From Acidobacteriota bacterium (GTDB taxonomy: Bacteria > Acidobacteriota > Blastocatellia > RBC074): a DNA stretch of 6,587 bases. How positions within the stretch are numbered: position 1 is the stretch's first letter; each line of letters starts with the position of its first letter. The stretch is taken from assembly GCA_013140935.1 (NCBI GenBank), contig JABFSD010000407.1:1-6587 (forward strand), in the 5' to 3' direction. Made by a program: the position numbers and the translations under genes. Positions 5,857-6,587 of the stretch are shown here, piece after piece. Under the pieces are notes generated by a model that ran no database searches, was not told where the DNA came from, and saw only the letters and a list, made by a program, of their open reading frames with translations.

Positions 5857-6249
5857 ATGAAACGGAAAGAAAAAACCTTCGATCTCGAAACCTTTTGTCT
5901 GGCGCTGGCTGATCGTACGCGGTTGAGGTTGCTCAATCTGATGGGCGACGACGAAGTCTGTGTCTGTTTTTTCGTCGAAGTGCTGGACGAGCCGCAAGCG
6001 AAAATCTCGCGGCACCTGGCTTACCTGCGCCGCGCGGGCTTGGTCGAAACGCGCCGTGACGGCAAGTGGATTCATTATCGTGTCGTTGCTCCGCAACATC
6101 CGCGCGCAGCGAAAGTCTTCGCTGAAATCCGCGACTGGCTCGCCGAAGAAAGTGAAATGCGCCGCGACCGTGCGCAATTGATGAAGGTCTGCTGCGCTCC
6201 GCAATTACCTGTTCAACTCATGCACGCGCCGCGTCCGGCATTGACGTAG
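5857..6249 (+). CDS. arsR: ArsR/SmtB-family arsenic-responsive repressor
   Basis: This 130-residue winged-helix repressor is expected to bind the two operators just upstream and to be released by As(III) or trivalent organoarsenicals. Visible landmarks are LALADRTRLRLLNLM (helix 1-2 region), the metalloid motif EVCVC (C35, C37) at the start of the DNA-binding domain, the recognition helix AKISRHLAYLRRAGLV (48-63), and the wing with GKWIHYRV (69-76). In Escherichia coli plasmid R773 ArsR a third ligand cysteine follows three residues after the second; here that position is V40. A C112-C113 pair near the C-terminus (VCCAP) may supply the missing thiolate. The ATG at 5857 is preferred over 5827 because the earlier ATG lies inside operator O2 and would add an atypical FFCAKFF stretch. 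No Shine-Dalgarno precedes either. It is divergent from the ars operon and ends 8 bp from the convergent CinA-like gene. Confidence 0.92.
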   Translation: MKRKEKTFDLETFCLALADRTRLRLLNLMGDDEVCVCFFVEVLDEPQAKISRHLAYLRRAGLVETRRDGKWIHYRVVAPQHPRAAKVFAEIRDWLAEESEMRRDRAQLMKVCCAPQLPVQLMHAPRPALT

Positions 6250-6257
6250 CGCGGACT

Positions 6258-6587
6258 TCAGTCGGCGCGTTCCACCAATCGCGCGGCATCCAACATCGCC
6301 AATACCGCCGCCGCTGCCGCCTGCAATGCCGCTTCGTCTTTCGCCTCGAGCGTGAGCTTCACCTTGTAATCCGCCGTAGCGAAATTCGGATAAGAACCAA
6401 TCGCCACTGCTGGATGCTCTGCCGCCAACGCCGTCAGATTTGCCGCAATGTCGAACTCGTCTTCCAACGTAAAAAACACTTGCGTGAAAAACGGCGCGAC
6501 GCGAAAGCGTTCTCGAATCGCCAGAAACTTTTTGCGGAAGTGTTCGGGCACGCCCGGCAGAATGAATACGTTGCGCACGGCGAGCAG
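6258..6587 (-). CDS. CinA-like / MoCF-domain protein, C-terminal part (start beyond window)
   Basis: The last 109 residues of a protein that enters from the right edge and ends at a TGA (6260-6258). NVFILPGVPEHFRKKF is the conserved segment near the end of the molybdopterin-binding-like (MoCF/COG1058) domain found in competence/damage-inducible protein CinA and in the N-terminal half of eukaryotic FAD synthase. The later GSYPNF ... YKVKLTLEAKDE resembles the region after that domain in the FAD synthase-type and stand-alone CinA-like proteins. The protein stops at ...RLVERAD, so it lacks the C-terminal NMN-deamidase (amidase) domain of full CinA. COG1058 proteins have been linked to pyrophosphatase activity on nucleotide cofactors; the substrate here cannot be told. 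An apparent GTG start at 6578 is internal, since the frame and homology continue upstream (LLAVRNVF). It is convergent with arsR and not evidently related to arsenic. Confidence 0.82.
   Translation of the reverse strand: MLAVRNVFILPGVPEHFRKKFLAIRERFRVAPFFTQVFFTLEDEFDIAANLTALAAEHPAVAIGSYPNFATADYKVKLTLEAKDEAALQAAAAAVLAMLDAARLVERAD

Noticed and set aside
5803..6204. A 133-codon minus-strand open frame opposite arsR
   Set aside because: It is antisense to the clearly recognisable ArsR sequence and lacks any family features.
1..6587. CRISPR array, tRNA, rRNA, insertion sequence or attachment site
   Set aside because: No regular spaced repeats, cloverleaf sequence, transposase or flanking direct repeats were found by reading both strands.

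Overview
The window looks like chromosomal DNA from a mid-to-high GC, Gram-negative-type bacterium. The pairing of a very large secreted Asp-box beta-propeller protein carrying DUF11 repeats with this style of ars cluster recalls Acidobacteriota (Blastocatellia-like). That placement is inferred from protein style only; no rRNA or marker gene is present.

Layout. (1) Positions 1-3738, minus strand: one long open frame that runs off the left edge. It encodes the first 1246 residues of a secreted multidomain protein: signal peptide, charged helical segment, Asp-box (BNR/sortilin-like) beta-propeller, bacterial Ig-like domain, and two DUF11 repeats with an exact 126-residue period. (2) Positions 3739-4053: a 315-bp gap with several short inverted repeats but no gene. 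(3) Positions 4054-5723, minus strand: a compact three-gene arsenic operon transcribed arsI-like -> secreted bicupin -> arsC. The first two genes are 13 bp apart and the last two overlap by 8 bp. (4) Positions 5724-5856: the divergent control region, holding two copies of the same palindromic operator 44 bp apart and a good sigma70-type promoter for the minus-strand operon lying between and over them. (5) Positions 5857-6249, plus strand: arsR, the probable repressor. (6) Positions 6258-6587, minus strand: the C-terminal part of a CinA-like/MoCF-domain protein, convergent with arsR and 8 bp from it.

How the genes fit together. ArsR probably binds both operators and represses its own gene and the arsI-cupin-arsC operon until arsenite or a trivalent organoarsenical displaces it. 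The arsI product is predicted to cleave carbon-arsenic bonds, and ArsC to reduce arsenate to arsenite using a thioredoxin-type cysteine relay. No arsenite exporter (ArsB/Acr3), ArsP or ArsM is encoded in the window, so export must be provided elsewhere. The exported bicupin inside the operon is not a standard ars gene and is the most interesting unexplained part.
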